64,000 nt of DNA from Aromatoleum buckelii (GTDB lineage Bacteria; Pseudomonadota; Gammaproteobacteria; Burkholderiales; Rhodocyclaceae). Made by a program: the position numbers and the translations under genes. Positions 28,979-36,439 of the stretch are shown piece after piece (the first letter of the stretch is position 1; the number at the start of each line of letters is the position of its first letter). The stretch lies in NCBI RefSeq assembly GCF_012910785.2, contig NZ_WTVH02000010.1:310001-374000 (forward strand), in the 5' to 3' direction. A model generated the notes under the pieces. That model saw nothing but the letters and a program-made list of their open reading frames with translations, was not told where the DNA came from and did no database searches.

Positions 28979-29743
28979 TCACACCGCCGGGTTGAGCACC
29001 GTCATGTCGGAGTCGCAGGAGTCTTCGGCCTGTACGACGATCGCGGTGATGTTGTCGCGCCCGCCGCCCTTGAGCGCGAGCTCGACGAGCGCGTCGGCCG
29101 CCTGCGAGCAGTCACCGGCGGCGAGCGCGCTGGCGATGTCCCGCTCGCTCGCGTAATTCGTCAGGCCGTCGCTGCACAGCAGGAAGATGTCGCCGTCGAC
29201 GACCGGCATCGAACCTTCGTCGAGGTCGAGCGTGTCGAGGGCGCCGACGGCGCGCGTGACGAGGTTCTGCGCGGATGCGAGCGTTTCGCTATCGGCAAGG
29301 CCTTGCGCACGCAGCTCTTCGGCATGGCTGTGGTCGCGGCTGAGCAGCATCAGGCGGCCGGCGCGATAGAGATAGATGCGGCTGTCGCCGGCCCACAGGT
29401 ATGCACAGAACGGTCCGCAGCCGAGCATGACGACAACGGTGCTGCCGATGATCGGCACTTCCCGCATGGCTGCTTCTGCACGCAACTGGCGATTGACAGC
29501 CTGCAGGCGCTGCCGCGCTGTCAGGATCAAGGTTCCCAGGTCGGCGCACGGTGAGAGACCGTCGATCGCCGACACGATCATGCGGCTCGCGAGCTCGCCC
29601 GCGTCGTGCCCGCCCATGCCGTCGGCGACGACCCACAGGCCGCGCTCGGGCCGGTCGAGGAACGCGTCTTCGTTGACGTCGCGGACCAGACCCACGTGGC
29701 AGCGGGCCGCTGAAGTCCAGCGGATCCGGTCGGCAGGGGGCAT
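28979..29743 (-). CDS. PP2C-family Ser/Thr protein phosphatase
   Basis: 254 aa with all PP2C metal and active-site motifs: VGLVRDVNEDAF, WVVADGMGGHDAGE, GSTVVVML, LWAGDSRIYLYR, SRDHSH, LLCSDGLTN and GGRDNITAIVV. It should remove phosphate from Thr/Ser residues of kinase targets. It is the last gene after the five GG-leader precursors on the minus strand, about 77 bp behind the last precursor, so it probably shares their sigma-54 promoter. It resembles PppA/Stp1, the phosphatase of the threonine-phosphorylation pathway in type VI secretion; its partner here is the kinase at 14381-15733. Confidence 0.93.
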   Translation of the reverse strand: MPPADRIRWTSAARCHVGLVRDVNEDAFLDRPERGLWVVADGMGGHDAGELASRMIVSAIDGLSPCADLGTLILTARQRLQAVNRQLRAEAAMREVPIIGSTVVVMLGCGPFCAYLWAGDSRIYLYRAGRLMLLSRDHSHAEELRAQGLADSETLASAQNLVTRAVGALDTLDLDEGSMPVVDGDIFLLCSDGLTNYASERDIASALAAGDCSQAADALVELALKGGGRDNITAIVVQAEDSCDSDMTVLNPAV

Positions 29744-29820
29744 GAAAGTCTTGCGGCGCTGCGGGGCGCCGGCTATTGATGGCGGTCCGGTGTCGATTCC
29801 CGTGCGGGCAGTTGCGACCG

Positions 29821-30012
29821 CTACGGGAACAGCAGCGTCGGCGCGGCGCGGCGCGGCGCCTGTCCGACCGCAGCGGGACGAAAAACCGTGCGCGGCGTCG
29901 CGCGCCCGCCGGGCGTACGTCCGCCCACGCGGGCACCCCCGCTGATTGCCCGCATTGCCTCGCGGTCGAGCGCCATGTTTTCCGGCAAGTCCCTAATAAC
30001 TATCGTGGCCAT
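29821..30012 (-). CDS. Double-glycine leader peptide precursor 5 (cationic core)
   Basis: 63 aa from ATG 30012. The leader MATIVIRDLPENMALDREAM ends in RAISGG with Leu, Met and Ile at -12, -7 and -4. The core of 37 residues is rich in Arg, Pro, Gly and Ala (ARVGGRTPGGRATPRTVF...) and strongly basic, unlike the Asn/Gln-rich cores of copies 1-3. It has no Cys. Cleavage after GG by the C39 domain of the exporter is inferred. An upstream in-frame extension is unlikely because the leader match begins at this Met. Confidence 0.8.
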   Translation of the reverse strand: MATIVIRDLPENMALDREAMRAISGGARVGGRTPGGRATPRTVFRPAAVGQAPRRAAPTLLFP

Positions 30013-30171
30013 GATGGGTTCCTCGAAGTTCGTGGCTGGAATGACGACCGCCCGATGTCCCCAGTATAGGTCACCTGCGCGAGCTGTCCGGAAGGTCATT
30101 TTCCGCTCGCACGCAGCGGCAAGGCCTGCGCCGTCCCGGGCTGGAAGGCCGAAGCTGTCACCGCATGCCGC

Positions 30172-30462
30172 CTAGCCTTTGAAGTTGACGGCGGTCTGGG
30201 CCGCGGCGACGTTGATCGCTGCATTGGCAGCGGAATTGTCGATGTCGATCACCTGGATCTGATTGTTGATCTGATCCGCGACGAAGATGTTGTTGGTCTG
30301 GTAGAAGTTGGTGACGGCGCCGACGCGGGTCGCGGCATGCCCGATATAAGGGCTTATCCATCCATAGACCCACGACGCGCCTCCCCGGCCCTTGACGGAG
30401 GACATTGTCTTGCGGTCCAGGGTGAAGTCGGCCAGCAGGTCCTTGACGGTGATGGCAGCCAT
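30172..30462 (-). CDS. Double-glycine leader peptide precursor 4 (Asn/Ile-rich core)
   Basis: 96 aa. The leader MAAITVKDLLADFTLDRKTM aligns with the other precursors, but the end reads SSVKGRGG: aligned register gives G-R where others have G-G, with a new GG two residues later. The core (ASWVYGWISPYIGHAAT...) is aromatic at first, then rich in Asn, Gln, Ile and Val (NNQIQVIDIDNS). No Cys. It follows a perfect stem-loop at 30491-30521. Probably exported by the same C39 exporter; the cleavage site is less certain. Confidence 0.78.
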   Translation of the reverse strand: MAAITVKDLLADFTLDRKTMSSVKGRGGASWVYGWISPYIGHAATRVGAVTNFYQTNNIFVADQINNQIQVIDIDNSAANAAINVAAAQTAVNFKG

Positions 30463-30490
30463 ATATCCTCCGGTGCAGCTTTTCCCGAAT

Positions 30491-30521
30491 CCGGTGGAAG
30501 CCGTGTCGAAGCTTCCACCGG
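30491..30521. promoter_or_regulatory. Intergenic stem-loop between precursors 3 and 4
   Basis: Perfect 11-bp inverted repeat CCGGTGGAAGC / GCTTCCACCGG with a 9-nt loop, in the 69-bp gap between two precursor genes. No T-tract follows on the minus strand, so it is more likely an RNA processing or 3'-stabilising hairpin, or a weak attenuator, than a full terminator. Confidence 0.55.
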
Positions 30522-30531
30522 GACCGCGGCG

Positions 30532-30813
30532 TCAGGCGAGGCCGCGGAAGAGGTCGTTGAAAAGGTTGCGGTTCTTGCTGTCGCTGTCGTTCGAGGCCAC
30601 TTGCGTCGGCATCGAGTCGACTTGGATGATCACCGGGCCGCTACCGGCAAAGTTTGCACCGTTGGCGACGGCCACCGGCGCGAACATCGACTGGAAGTTC
30701 TGCTGCTGGGTCGCATTGGCCTGATCGAAGAAGCCGCCGCGCACGGCGGACATGGACTTGCGATCGAGGGCCTTGTCGAGGGAAAGATCCTTGATGGTGA
30801 GAGTCGAATTCAT
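30532..30813 (-). CDS. Double-glycine leader peptide precursor 3
   Basis: 93 aa from ATG 30813, preceded by AGGAGAATTACC. The leader MNSTLTIKDLSLDKALDRKS ends MSAVRGG (Leu -12, Met -7, Val -4). The core shares with copies 1 and 2 the pattern QANATQQ-N-Q-M-APV-VAN-GSGPV-QV-S-PTQ-ND, and ends SKNRNLFNDLFRGLA. No Cys. It is a recent paralogue of precursor 2, whose first 40 residues are nearly identical. Confidence 0.85.
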   Translation of the reverse strand: MNSTLTIKDLSLDKALDRKSMSAVRGGFFDQANATQQQNFQSMFAPVAVANGANFAGSGPVIIQVDSMPTQVASNDSDSKNRNLFNDLFRGLA

Positions 30814-30867
30814 GGTAATTCTCCTGAAACGTAGGTTGGGCAAGCAGGCGTTGATGCGGCGGAAGCC

Positions 30868-30892
30868 GGCGGAGGCGGTTGTCGCCTCCGCC
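30868..30892. promoter_or_regulatory. Intergenic stem-loop between precursors 2 and 3
   Basis: Perfect 10-bp inverted repeat GGCGGAGGCG / CGCCTCCGCC with a 5-nt loop, just after the stop of precursor 2 and before precursor 3. No U-tract. With the hairpin at 30491-30521 it suggests transcript segmentation that sets different amounts of each precursor. Confidence 0.55.
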
Positions 30893-30906
30893 AGGCTCGT
30901 CGCCAT

Positions 30907-31179
30907 TTACCAGTAGTAGTACGGTTGGCCGACCTTGTTCTTGCTGTAGGCGTCGTTCGATGCGTGTTGCGTCGGCTCGGACGTGACCTGCATATTCACC
31001 GGGCCGCTGCCGCCGAAGTTGGCGAAGTTCGCGACTTCGACCGGCGCTGTCATTTTCTGGCCGTTCGCCTGCTGGGTGGCATTGGCCTGATCGAAGAAGC
31101 CGCCGCGTACCGCGGACATTGCCTTGCGATCGAGCGCCTTGTCGAGGGACAGATCCTTGATGGTCAGAGTCGAGTTCAT
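30907..31179 (-). CDS. Double-glycine leader peptide precursor 2
   Basis: 90 aa from ATG 31179, preceded by AGGAGAACCATC. Leader ends KAMSAVRGG with the canonical hydrophobic spacing; 27-residue leader, 63-residue core. The core FFDQANATQQANGQKM... is rich in Asn, Gln, Ala and Val, has GSGPVNMQV, and ends in an aromatic VGQPYYYW. No Cys, so no lanthionine or disulfide is possible. Cotranscribed with copy 1 upstream (53-bp gap). Confidence 0.86.
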   Translation of the reverse strand: MNSTLTIKDLSLDKALDRKAMSAVRGGFFDQANATQQANGQKMTAPVEVANFANFGGSGPVNMQVTSEPTQHASNDAYSKNKVGQPYYYW

Positions 31180-31231
31180 GATGGTTCTCCTGAAGGGTCG
31201 GTGATGGATCGATTCGCTGGGGTCGCTGGTA

Positions 31232-31510
31232 TTACGCGTAGGGGTAGTAGTGCGCGTACCCCATCTTGTTCTTGTTGTCGGCGTCGTTCCACGCGTCCTG
31301 GGTCGGCGTGGACGTGACCTGGAAATTCACCGGGCCGCTGCCGCCGAAGTCGGCGCCATTGGCGACTGCCACCGGCGCGAACATTTCCTGGAAATTCCCC
31401 TGCTGCGTCGCGTTGGCCTGATTGCCGACACCACCGCGAACCGACGACATGGCTTTGCGGTCGAGGGCTTTGTCGAGGGACAGGTCCTTGATGATCAGGT
31501 TGGATTTCAT
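31232..31510 (-). CDS. Double-glycine leader peptide precursor 1 (promoter-proximal)
   Basis: 92 aa from ATG 31510 (AGGAGAACGACC upstream). Leader MKSNLIIKDLSLDKALDRKA then MSSVRGG. The core VGNQANATQQGNFQEM... shares the GSGPVNFQV and PTQ-ND pattern with copies 2 and 3 and ends MGYAHYYPYA. No Cys. It is the first gene of the operon, 61 nt after the predicted sigma-54 start site. A longer in-frame extension upstream would run through the promoter and is rejected. Function unknown: candidates are matrix, adhesion or signalling peptides. Confidence 0.86.
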   Translation of the reverse strand: MKSNLIIKDLSLDKALDRKAMSSVRGGVGNQANATQQGNFQEMFAPVAVANGADFGGSGPVNFQVTSTPTQDAWNDADNKNKMGYAHYYPYA

Positions 31511-31581
31511 GGTCGTTCTCCTGAGAGCTCTGTTAAGGGTTGGATTTGCATCGAGCACTTTCGCGCGCTCAGCAGACCTAT

Positions 31582-31597
31582 CGCAGAGACCGTGCCA
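31582..31597 (-). promoter_or_regulatory. Sigma-54 (-24/-12) promoter of the precursor operon
   Basis: On the minus strand the sequence reads TGGCACG-GTCT-CTGCG, with the GG and GC pairs at exact -24/-12 spacing. It shares TGGCACG-N4-CTGC with the promoter at 16157. The predicted start near 31571 leaves a 61-nt UTR before precursor 1. Confidence 0.8.
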
Positions 31598-31625
31598 GTT
31601 GTCTGTAAATGGTTGGAATTTCTTG

Positions 31626-31638
31626 CAATATCTTGATA
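31626..31638 (-). promoter_or_regulatory. IHF-binding site consensus
   Basis: TATCAA-GATA-TTG on the minus strand fits WATCAANNNNTTR at every defined base. It is centred near -61, between the sigma-54 promoter and the upstream dyads, the usual place for IHF to bend DNA toward a bound activator. An AT-rich dyad AAATAA-GCGT-TTATTT adjoins it at 31638-31653. Confidence 0.6.
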
Positions 31639-31718
31639 AATAAGCGTTTATTTGAGAGAACGCAGAGATTCTGGGCGCCGGTGCGGCGCGCGTGGACGCG
31701 CTGTGATGGTTCCCGCCG

Positions 31719-31756
31719 AACAGGCTGTCGCAGTCCTGTTTGTTCGTTCGCAACAG
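31719..31756. promoter_or_regulatory. Candidate upstream activator sites (AACAGG/CCTGTT dyads)
   Basis: AACAGG-N10-CCTGTT (31719-31740) is followed by CAACAG at 31751-31756, giving overlapping inverted repeats centred about 158-170 bp upstream of the precursor promoter start. The position fits an enhancer for the sigma-54 activator. The rest of the gap to 32025 shows nothing I can support, apart from the GGAGG ribosome site of the efflux gene. Confidence 0.35.
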
Positions 31757-32025
31757 CGGCCTTTCGCTTGCGCCGATCCTCCACATCATGTCGTCGCTTC
31801 GTGCTCGTTTTCGTCGTCGCCTGAGGCGCAGCGCGCCGTCGTTTCGCCCGGGCGAGGTCGATACGGCGGCTACACGGTGCGCAGCCCCGCTACGGCATTC
31901 GGCGATATCGCGCTATTCTTGCGGCCGGTTCTGCCGTGCGGCGGACACCGACCAATACGCCGAAATCCATTGCCACTCGATCCTGAACGCTCCCGCGGCT
32001 GTTTGCGCACGGGCGGAGGTTCCCG

Positions 32026-33129
32026 ATGAAGGTCCCTGTTTTCCTCGCTGTCCCGTTGGTTCTGCTGGCGCTGCTGACGGGCTGTTCCGACCCGCCGGTC
32101 GCCGACAAGCCGCCGCGCGCGGTGCTCGTGCGCAGTGTCGCCGAGACGTCCGGGTCGATGACGAACGTGAACGTGTATACAGGCGAAGTGCGTTCGCGGT
32201 TCGAAACGGATCTCGCGTTCCGCATCGGCGGCAAGATCACCGAGCGACGCGTCGATGTCGGCGCGCGGATACGGCGCGGCGACGTGCTCGCGCGGCTCGA
32301 CCCGCAGGATGCCCGGCTCGCCGCGAACGCCGCGCGCGCGCAGGTCGTCGCGGCCGAAGCGGACGTTGCGCTCGCGCGCAGCGAGTTCGATCGCAGCAAG
32401 AGCCTGCGCGAGAGCAATTTCATCAGCGAATCCGCGCTCGACAGCCGCCGCACTGCGCTGCAGGCGGCGCAGGCGCGGTTGCGCCAGGCGCGCGCCGAAG
32501 CGGCAAGCGCCGGCAACCAGACTGAATACGCGACGCTGGTCGCGGACCACGACGGCGTCGTCATTGCGGCGCCTGCCGAGCCGGGCGAAGTCGTTTCGAG
32601 CGGCCAGCCGGTGGTGCGCGTTGCACGGCTCGACGAACGCGAGGTACTGATCCACGTGCCGGAGAGCCGTGTCGGTGGACTCGCGGCCGGGGCGAAAGCG
32701 GTCGTGCGCTCGTGGTCCGATCCGGACCGCGAGTTCGCGGGGGTGGTGCGCGAGATTGCCCCGTCGGCCGATGCCGCCACGCGCTCGTTCGCAGTGCGGG
32801 TCAGCGTCCCGCGCGCGGGCGAAGCGCTCCCGCTCGGAGCGACGGCGAGCGTCGCGTTCGCGTCGGAGGCGGCGGCGCAGACGGTGCTGCCTTTGCCGGC
32901 GCTGACCCGCGTCGACGGGCGCGACGTCGTCTGGATCGTCGACGACGCCTCGACGGTGCGCCCGCTCGCAGTCGAAGCGGGGGAGTTTCGCGAGAACGGC
33001 GTCGTGATCCGTTCAGGCCTGCCGCCGGGCGCTCGCGTCGTCGTCGCCGGCGTGCATCGCTTGATCGAGGGCGAAACCGTGCGGCCGGTCGACGAAGCCG
33101 CCCCCGTCGCGGTGGATGTGAAGCGATGA
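32026..33129 (+). CDS. RND efflux periplasmic adaptor (membrane fusion lipoprotein)
   Basis: 367 aa from ATG 32026 (GGAGG 6 nt upstream). The signal ends in a lipobox (LLALLTGCSD). The domain order is that of AcrA-type proteins: TGEVRSRFETDLAFRIGGKI, the half-lipoyl GARIRRGDVLARLDP, a helical hairpin, VVIAAPAEPGEVVSSGQPV, beta barrel, and a membrane-proximal domain. It links the RND pump to an outer-membrane channel. The pump gene overlaps its stop by 4 bp (ATGA). Confidence 0.93.
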   Translation: MKVPVFLAVPLVLLALLTGCSDPPVADKPPRAVLVRSVAETSGSMTNVNVYTGEVRSRFETDLAFRIGGKITERRVDVGARIRRGDVLARLDPQDARLAANAARAQVVAAEADVALARSEFDRSKSLRESNFISESALDSRRTALQAAQARLRQARAEAASAGNQTEYATLVADHDGVVIAAPAEPGEVVSSGQPVVRVARLDEREVLIHVPESRVGGLAAGAKAVVRSWSDPDREFAGVVREIAPSADAATRSFAVRVSVPRAGEALPLGATASVAFASEAAAQTVLPLPALTRVDGRDVVWIVDDASTVRPLAVEAGEFRENGVVIRSGLPPGARVVVAGVHRLIEGETVRPVDEAAPVAVDVKR

Positions 33130-36100
33130 GCCGCGGCGCCGAAGAGGCGGGCGATCACGGCCGCTTCAACCACGGCCGTTTCAACATCTCGGCGTGGGGT
33201 CTGCGCCACCCATCGCTGGTGCTGTACTTCATCGTCGTGCTGACGCTGATCGGGCTTTATTCCTACACCCGGCTCGGTCAGTCCGAAGACCCGCCGTTCA
33301 CGTTCAAGTTAATGGTCGTGCGCACCGAGTGGCCCGGCGCGAGCGCGCGGGAGGTCGCCGAGCAGGTCACCGACGAGATCGAGAAGAAGCTGCAGGAGGT
33401 CGTGCAGGCGGACGACCTCATCAGCTATTCGAAGCCGGGTGAATCGCTGGTGTTCTTCGCCGCGAAGGACTCGACGCCGGCGCACGAGATTCCGGACGTG
33501 TGGTACCAGATCCGCAAGAAGATCGGCGACATTCGCCCCTTGCTGCCGCAGGGCGTGATCGGCCCGTTCTTCAATGACGAGTTCGGCGACACTTACGGCA
33601 ATATCTTCGCGCTCGTCGGCGACGGCCTCGACTACGCGGACCTCAAGCGCTACGCCGAGGCGATCCGCAGCGAATTGCTGCGCGTGCCCGATGTCGCCAA
33701 GGTGAGCCTGTTCGGCGAGCAGCCCGAGCGCATCTTCATCGAGCTGTCGAATGCCAAGCTCGCGACGTTCGACGTGTCGCTGCGCGACTTCGTCGATGCG
33801 CTGGCCGAGCAGAACGCGCTGACCGGCGCGGGCTTCTTCGAGACCGCTGACGAGCGCGTGTGGCTGCGCCCGTCCGGCGCGTTCGACGATGTCGAGGCGA
33901 TCGCCGACACGGTGATCCGCGCGCAAGGCCGCGCGTTCCGGCTCGGCGACGTCGCCGAGGTCAAGCGCGGCTTCGCCGACCCGCCGGCCGAGCGCATGCG
34001 CTTCATGGGCGAGGACGGGCTCGGGCTCGGCGTGTCGATGCGCGCCGGAGGTGACATCATCACGCTCGGCCGCGGGCTCGACGACGCAGTCGAGCGTATC
34101 GGCGCGCAGCTGCCGCTCGGCGTGCGCCTCGAACGGGTCGCCGACCAGCCTCGCACCGTCCAGCGCTCGGTCGGCGAGTTCGTCACCGTGCTCGCCGAGG
34201 CGGTCGTCATCGTCATGATCGTCAGCCTGCTGTCGCTCGGTTTTCGCACCGGTGTCGTCGTGCTGATCATCATCCCGGTCGTGCTCGCGATCACGTTCCT
34301 GTTCATGAACCTCTTCGGCGTCGGCCTGCACAAGATCTCGCTCGGCGCGCTGATCCTCGCGCTCGGCCTGCTGGTCGACGATGCGATCATCGCCGTCGAG
34401 ATGATGGCGACGAAAATGGAGGAAGGCTGGGAGCGCGCGAAAGCGGCGAGTTTCGCGTATTTTTCGACCGCGATGCCGATGCTGTCGGGGACGCTCGTGA
34501 CGGCGGCCGGCTTCCTGCCGATCGCGACCGCGGCGTCGTCGACCGGCGAATACACGCGCTCGATCTTCCAGGTCACGGTCATCGCGCTGCTCGTGTCGTG
34601 GGTCGCGGCAGTGCTGTTCGTGCCCTACCTGGGTTTCCACCTGTTGCCGGACTTTCGCGCGCGGCGCACGGAGCCGTCACGGCTCGCGCGCGTCACCGGG
34701 CGGCTGTCGCCGCGGCTCGGGCGGTTTTTCGCCGCGCGCGCCGCGTACGGGCACGAGCTGCACGACGAACACGCGATCTACCACACCCCCTTCTACACGC
34801 GCTTGCGCGCGCTCGTGAACGGCTGCGTCCGGCATCGCTGGCTCGTCATCGCGCTGACGGTGCTGGCTTTCGCCGGGTCGATCGTCGTCTTCGGACGCTT
34901 CGTGCCGCAGCAGTTCTTCCCCGATTCGACGCGGCCCGAACTGCTCGTCGACCTGCGGCTCGCCGAAGGCGTGTCGCACCACGCGACCGATGCGGCGGTG
35001 CGGCGCATCGAAGCTTTCCTCGACGAGCAGGAAGGCATCGAAAACTACGTTGCGTGGCTCGGCGGCGGCAGCCCGCGCTTCTACCTGCCGCTCGACCAGG
35101 CGCTCGCGCAGACGAACTTCGCGCAGTTCGTCGTCCTCACCGAAAGTCCGGCAGCGCGCGAAGCGGTGCGCACGAAGCTGATCCGGCTCTTCGAGGAAGG
35201 GCCGGCCGACGTGCTCGGTGTCGTCAACCGGCTCGAGAACGGTCCGCCGGTCGGTTTCCCGGTGCAATACCGGGTCAGCGGCCAGGACTTCGGCCAGATG
35301 CGGCGCATCGCGCACGAAGTCGCGGCGGCGCTGCGCGCGCACCCGGAGTTGTCGAACGTGCATCTCGACTGGGAGGAGCCGTCGAAACAGGTGCGGCTGA
35401 AGATCGACCAGGACAAGGCGCGCCTGCTCGGGCTGAGCACGCGCGACATCGCGAACCTGCTCAACACGTCGCTGCAGGGCCTCGCGGTGACGCAGTTCCG
35501 CGACGGCACCGAGACGATCGAAGTCGTGCTGCGCGGCGCCGAGTCCGAGCGCGTGCATCTGGGCCTTTTGCCGGACCTCGCGATCCCGACCGCAAACGGC
35601 ACCAGCGTGTCGCTCGCGCAGGTCGCGACGACCGAATACGGCTTCGAACAGGGGGTGATCTGGCGGCGCGACCGGCTGCCGACTGTCACCGTGCGCGCGA
35701 ACCTGTACGGGACGGTGCAGCCGGCGAGTGTCGTCGCCGACCTCGCGCCCGCCATCGACGCGTTGCGCGGGAAACTGCCGCTCGGCTACCGCATCGAAGT
35801 CGGCGGCTCGGTCGAGGAGAGCGCGAAAGGCGGCAGTTCAGTTGCTGCCGGCATGCCGCTGTTCCTCGTCGTCGTGCTGACCGTGCTGATGCTGCAGCTG
35901 CGGAGCTTCTCGCTGGTGTTCATGGTGCTGCTGACGGCGCCACTCGGCCTGATCGGCGTCACCGCGTTCCTGCTGCTGTTCGACAAGCCTTTCGGCTTCG
36001 TCGCGATGCTCGGCACGATCGCGCTGTCGGGGATGATCATGAGGAACTCGGTGATCCTCGTCGACCAGATCCGCCAGGACCGCGAAGCCGGGCGCGGCGC

Positions 36101-36368
36101 GTGGGACGCGGTCGTCGAATCGGCGGTGCGCCGCTTCCGACCGATCATGCTGACTGCCGCCGCGGCGATCCTCGCGATGATCCCGCTGTCGGACAGCGCG
36201 TTCTTCGGCCCGATGGCGGTCGCGATCATGGGCGGCCTGACGGTCGCGACGGTGTTGACGGTGCTGTTCCTGCCGGCGCTGTACGCGGCCTGGTACCGCG
36301 TCAAACCGGCGCAGGACGAGCGCTCCGGGAGTCCCGCGGCGAACGTCGCGGCGCCGCAAGTGCGCTAG
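33126..36368 (+). CDS. RND efflux transporter, inner-membrane pump subunit
   Basis: 1080 aa. The RND layout is complete: first helix after FNISAWGLRHPSLVLYF, large periplasmic loops, two sets of membrane helices, GLLVDDAIIAVEMMATKMEEG in TM4, and MIMRNSVILVDQI near TM10. Length and motifs fit the AcrB/MexB superfamily, hydrophobe-type exporters driven by protons. The substrate cannot be told. No outer-membrane factor follows directly; tolC at 37523 is the closest candidate. Confidence 0.94.
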   Translation: MSRGAEEAGDHGRFNHGRFNISAWGLRHPSLVLYFIVVLTLIGLYSYTRLGQSEDPPFTFKLMVVRTEWPGASAREVAEQVTDEIEKKLQEVVQADDLISYSKPGESLVFFAAKDSTPAHEIPDVWYQIRKKIGDIRPLLPQGVIGPFFNDEFGDTYGNIFALVGDGLDYADLKRYAEAIRSELLRVPDVAKVSLFGEQPERIFIELSNAKLATFDVSLRDFVDALAEQNALTGAGFFETADERVWLRPSGAFDDVEAIADTVIRAQGRAFRLGDVAEVKRGFADPPAERMRFMGEDGLGLGVSMRAGGDIITLGRGLDDAVERIGAQLPLGVRLERVADQPRTVQRSVGEFVTVLAEAVVIVMIVSLLSLGFRTGVVVLIIIPVVLAITFLFMNLFGVGLHKISLGALILALGLLVDDAIIAVEMMATKMEEGWERAKAASFAYFSTAMPMLSGTLVTAAGFLPIATAASSTGEYTRSIFQVTVIALLVSWVAAVLFVPYLGFHLLPDFRARRTEPSRLARVTGRLSPRLGRFFAARAAYGHELHDEHAIYHTPFYTRLRALVNGCVRHRWLVIALTVLAFAGSIVVFGRFVPQQFFPDSTRPELLVDLRLAEGVSHHATDAAVRRIEAFLDEQEGIENYVAWLGGGSPRFYLPLDQALAQTNFAQFVVLTESPAAREAVRTKLIRLFEEGPADVLGVVNRLENGPPVGFPVQYRVSGQDFGQMRRIAHEVAAALRAHPELSNVHLDWEEPSKQVRLKIDQDKARLLGLSTRDIANLLNTSLQGLAVTQFRDGTETIEVVLRGAESERVHLGLLPDLAIPTANGTSVSLAQVATTEYGFEQGVIWRRDRLPTVTVRANLYGTVQPASVVADLAPAIDALRGKLPLGYRIEVGGSVEESAKGGSSVAAGMPLFLVVVLTVLMLQLRSFSLVFMVLLTAPLGLIGVTAFLLLFDKPFGFVAMLGTIALSGMIMRNSVILVDQIRQDREAGRGAWDAVVESAVRRFRPIMLTAAAAILAMIPLSDSAFFGPMAVAIMGGLTVATVLTVLFLPALYAAWYRVKPAQDERSGSPAANVAAPQVR

Positions 36369-36402
36369 AATGCGAAGGTTTTTCTCATCCGGTCGCGCAC
36401 TC

Positions 36403-36420
36403 TATTAGCGTGTGCTAATA
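36403..36420. promoter_or_regulatory. Palindrome TATTAGC-GTGT-GCTAATA, candidate operator
   Basis: A perfect 7-4-7 dyad 20 nt before the pcm start. It overlaps TAATAT, the most likely -10 box, so a bound regulator would block transcription of pcm-rhodanese-tolC. The regulator is unknown. It also resembles half of a CIRCE element, but with the wrong spacing. Confidence 0.45.
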
Positions 36421-36439
36421 TTTGCACAGGAAGCCCAAA

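Noticed and set aside
12771-29743. Type VI secretion locus
   Set aside because: Kinase, phosphatase and FHA genes suggest it, but no tssB/C, hcp, vgrG, clpV or tssM gene is present.
29821-31510. Lanthipeptide or sactipeptide cluster
   Set aside because: The precursors contain no Cys, and no LanM/LanB/LanC, radical-SAM or YcaO gene is in the window.
31511-31789. N-terminal extension of precursor 1
   Set aside because: The extra 93 codons would cover the sigma-54 promoter and IHF site, and the conserved leader starts at ATG 31510 with its own ribosome site.
36393-36420. CIRCE (HrcA) element before pcm
   Set aside because: The left arm matches TTAGCACTC at 6 of 9 positions and the spacer would be 7 rather than 9 nt. 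The perfect short dyad is a better description.
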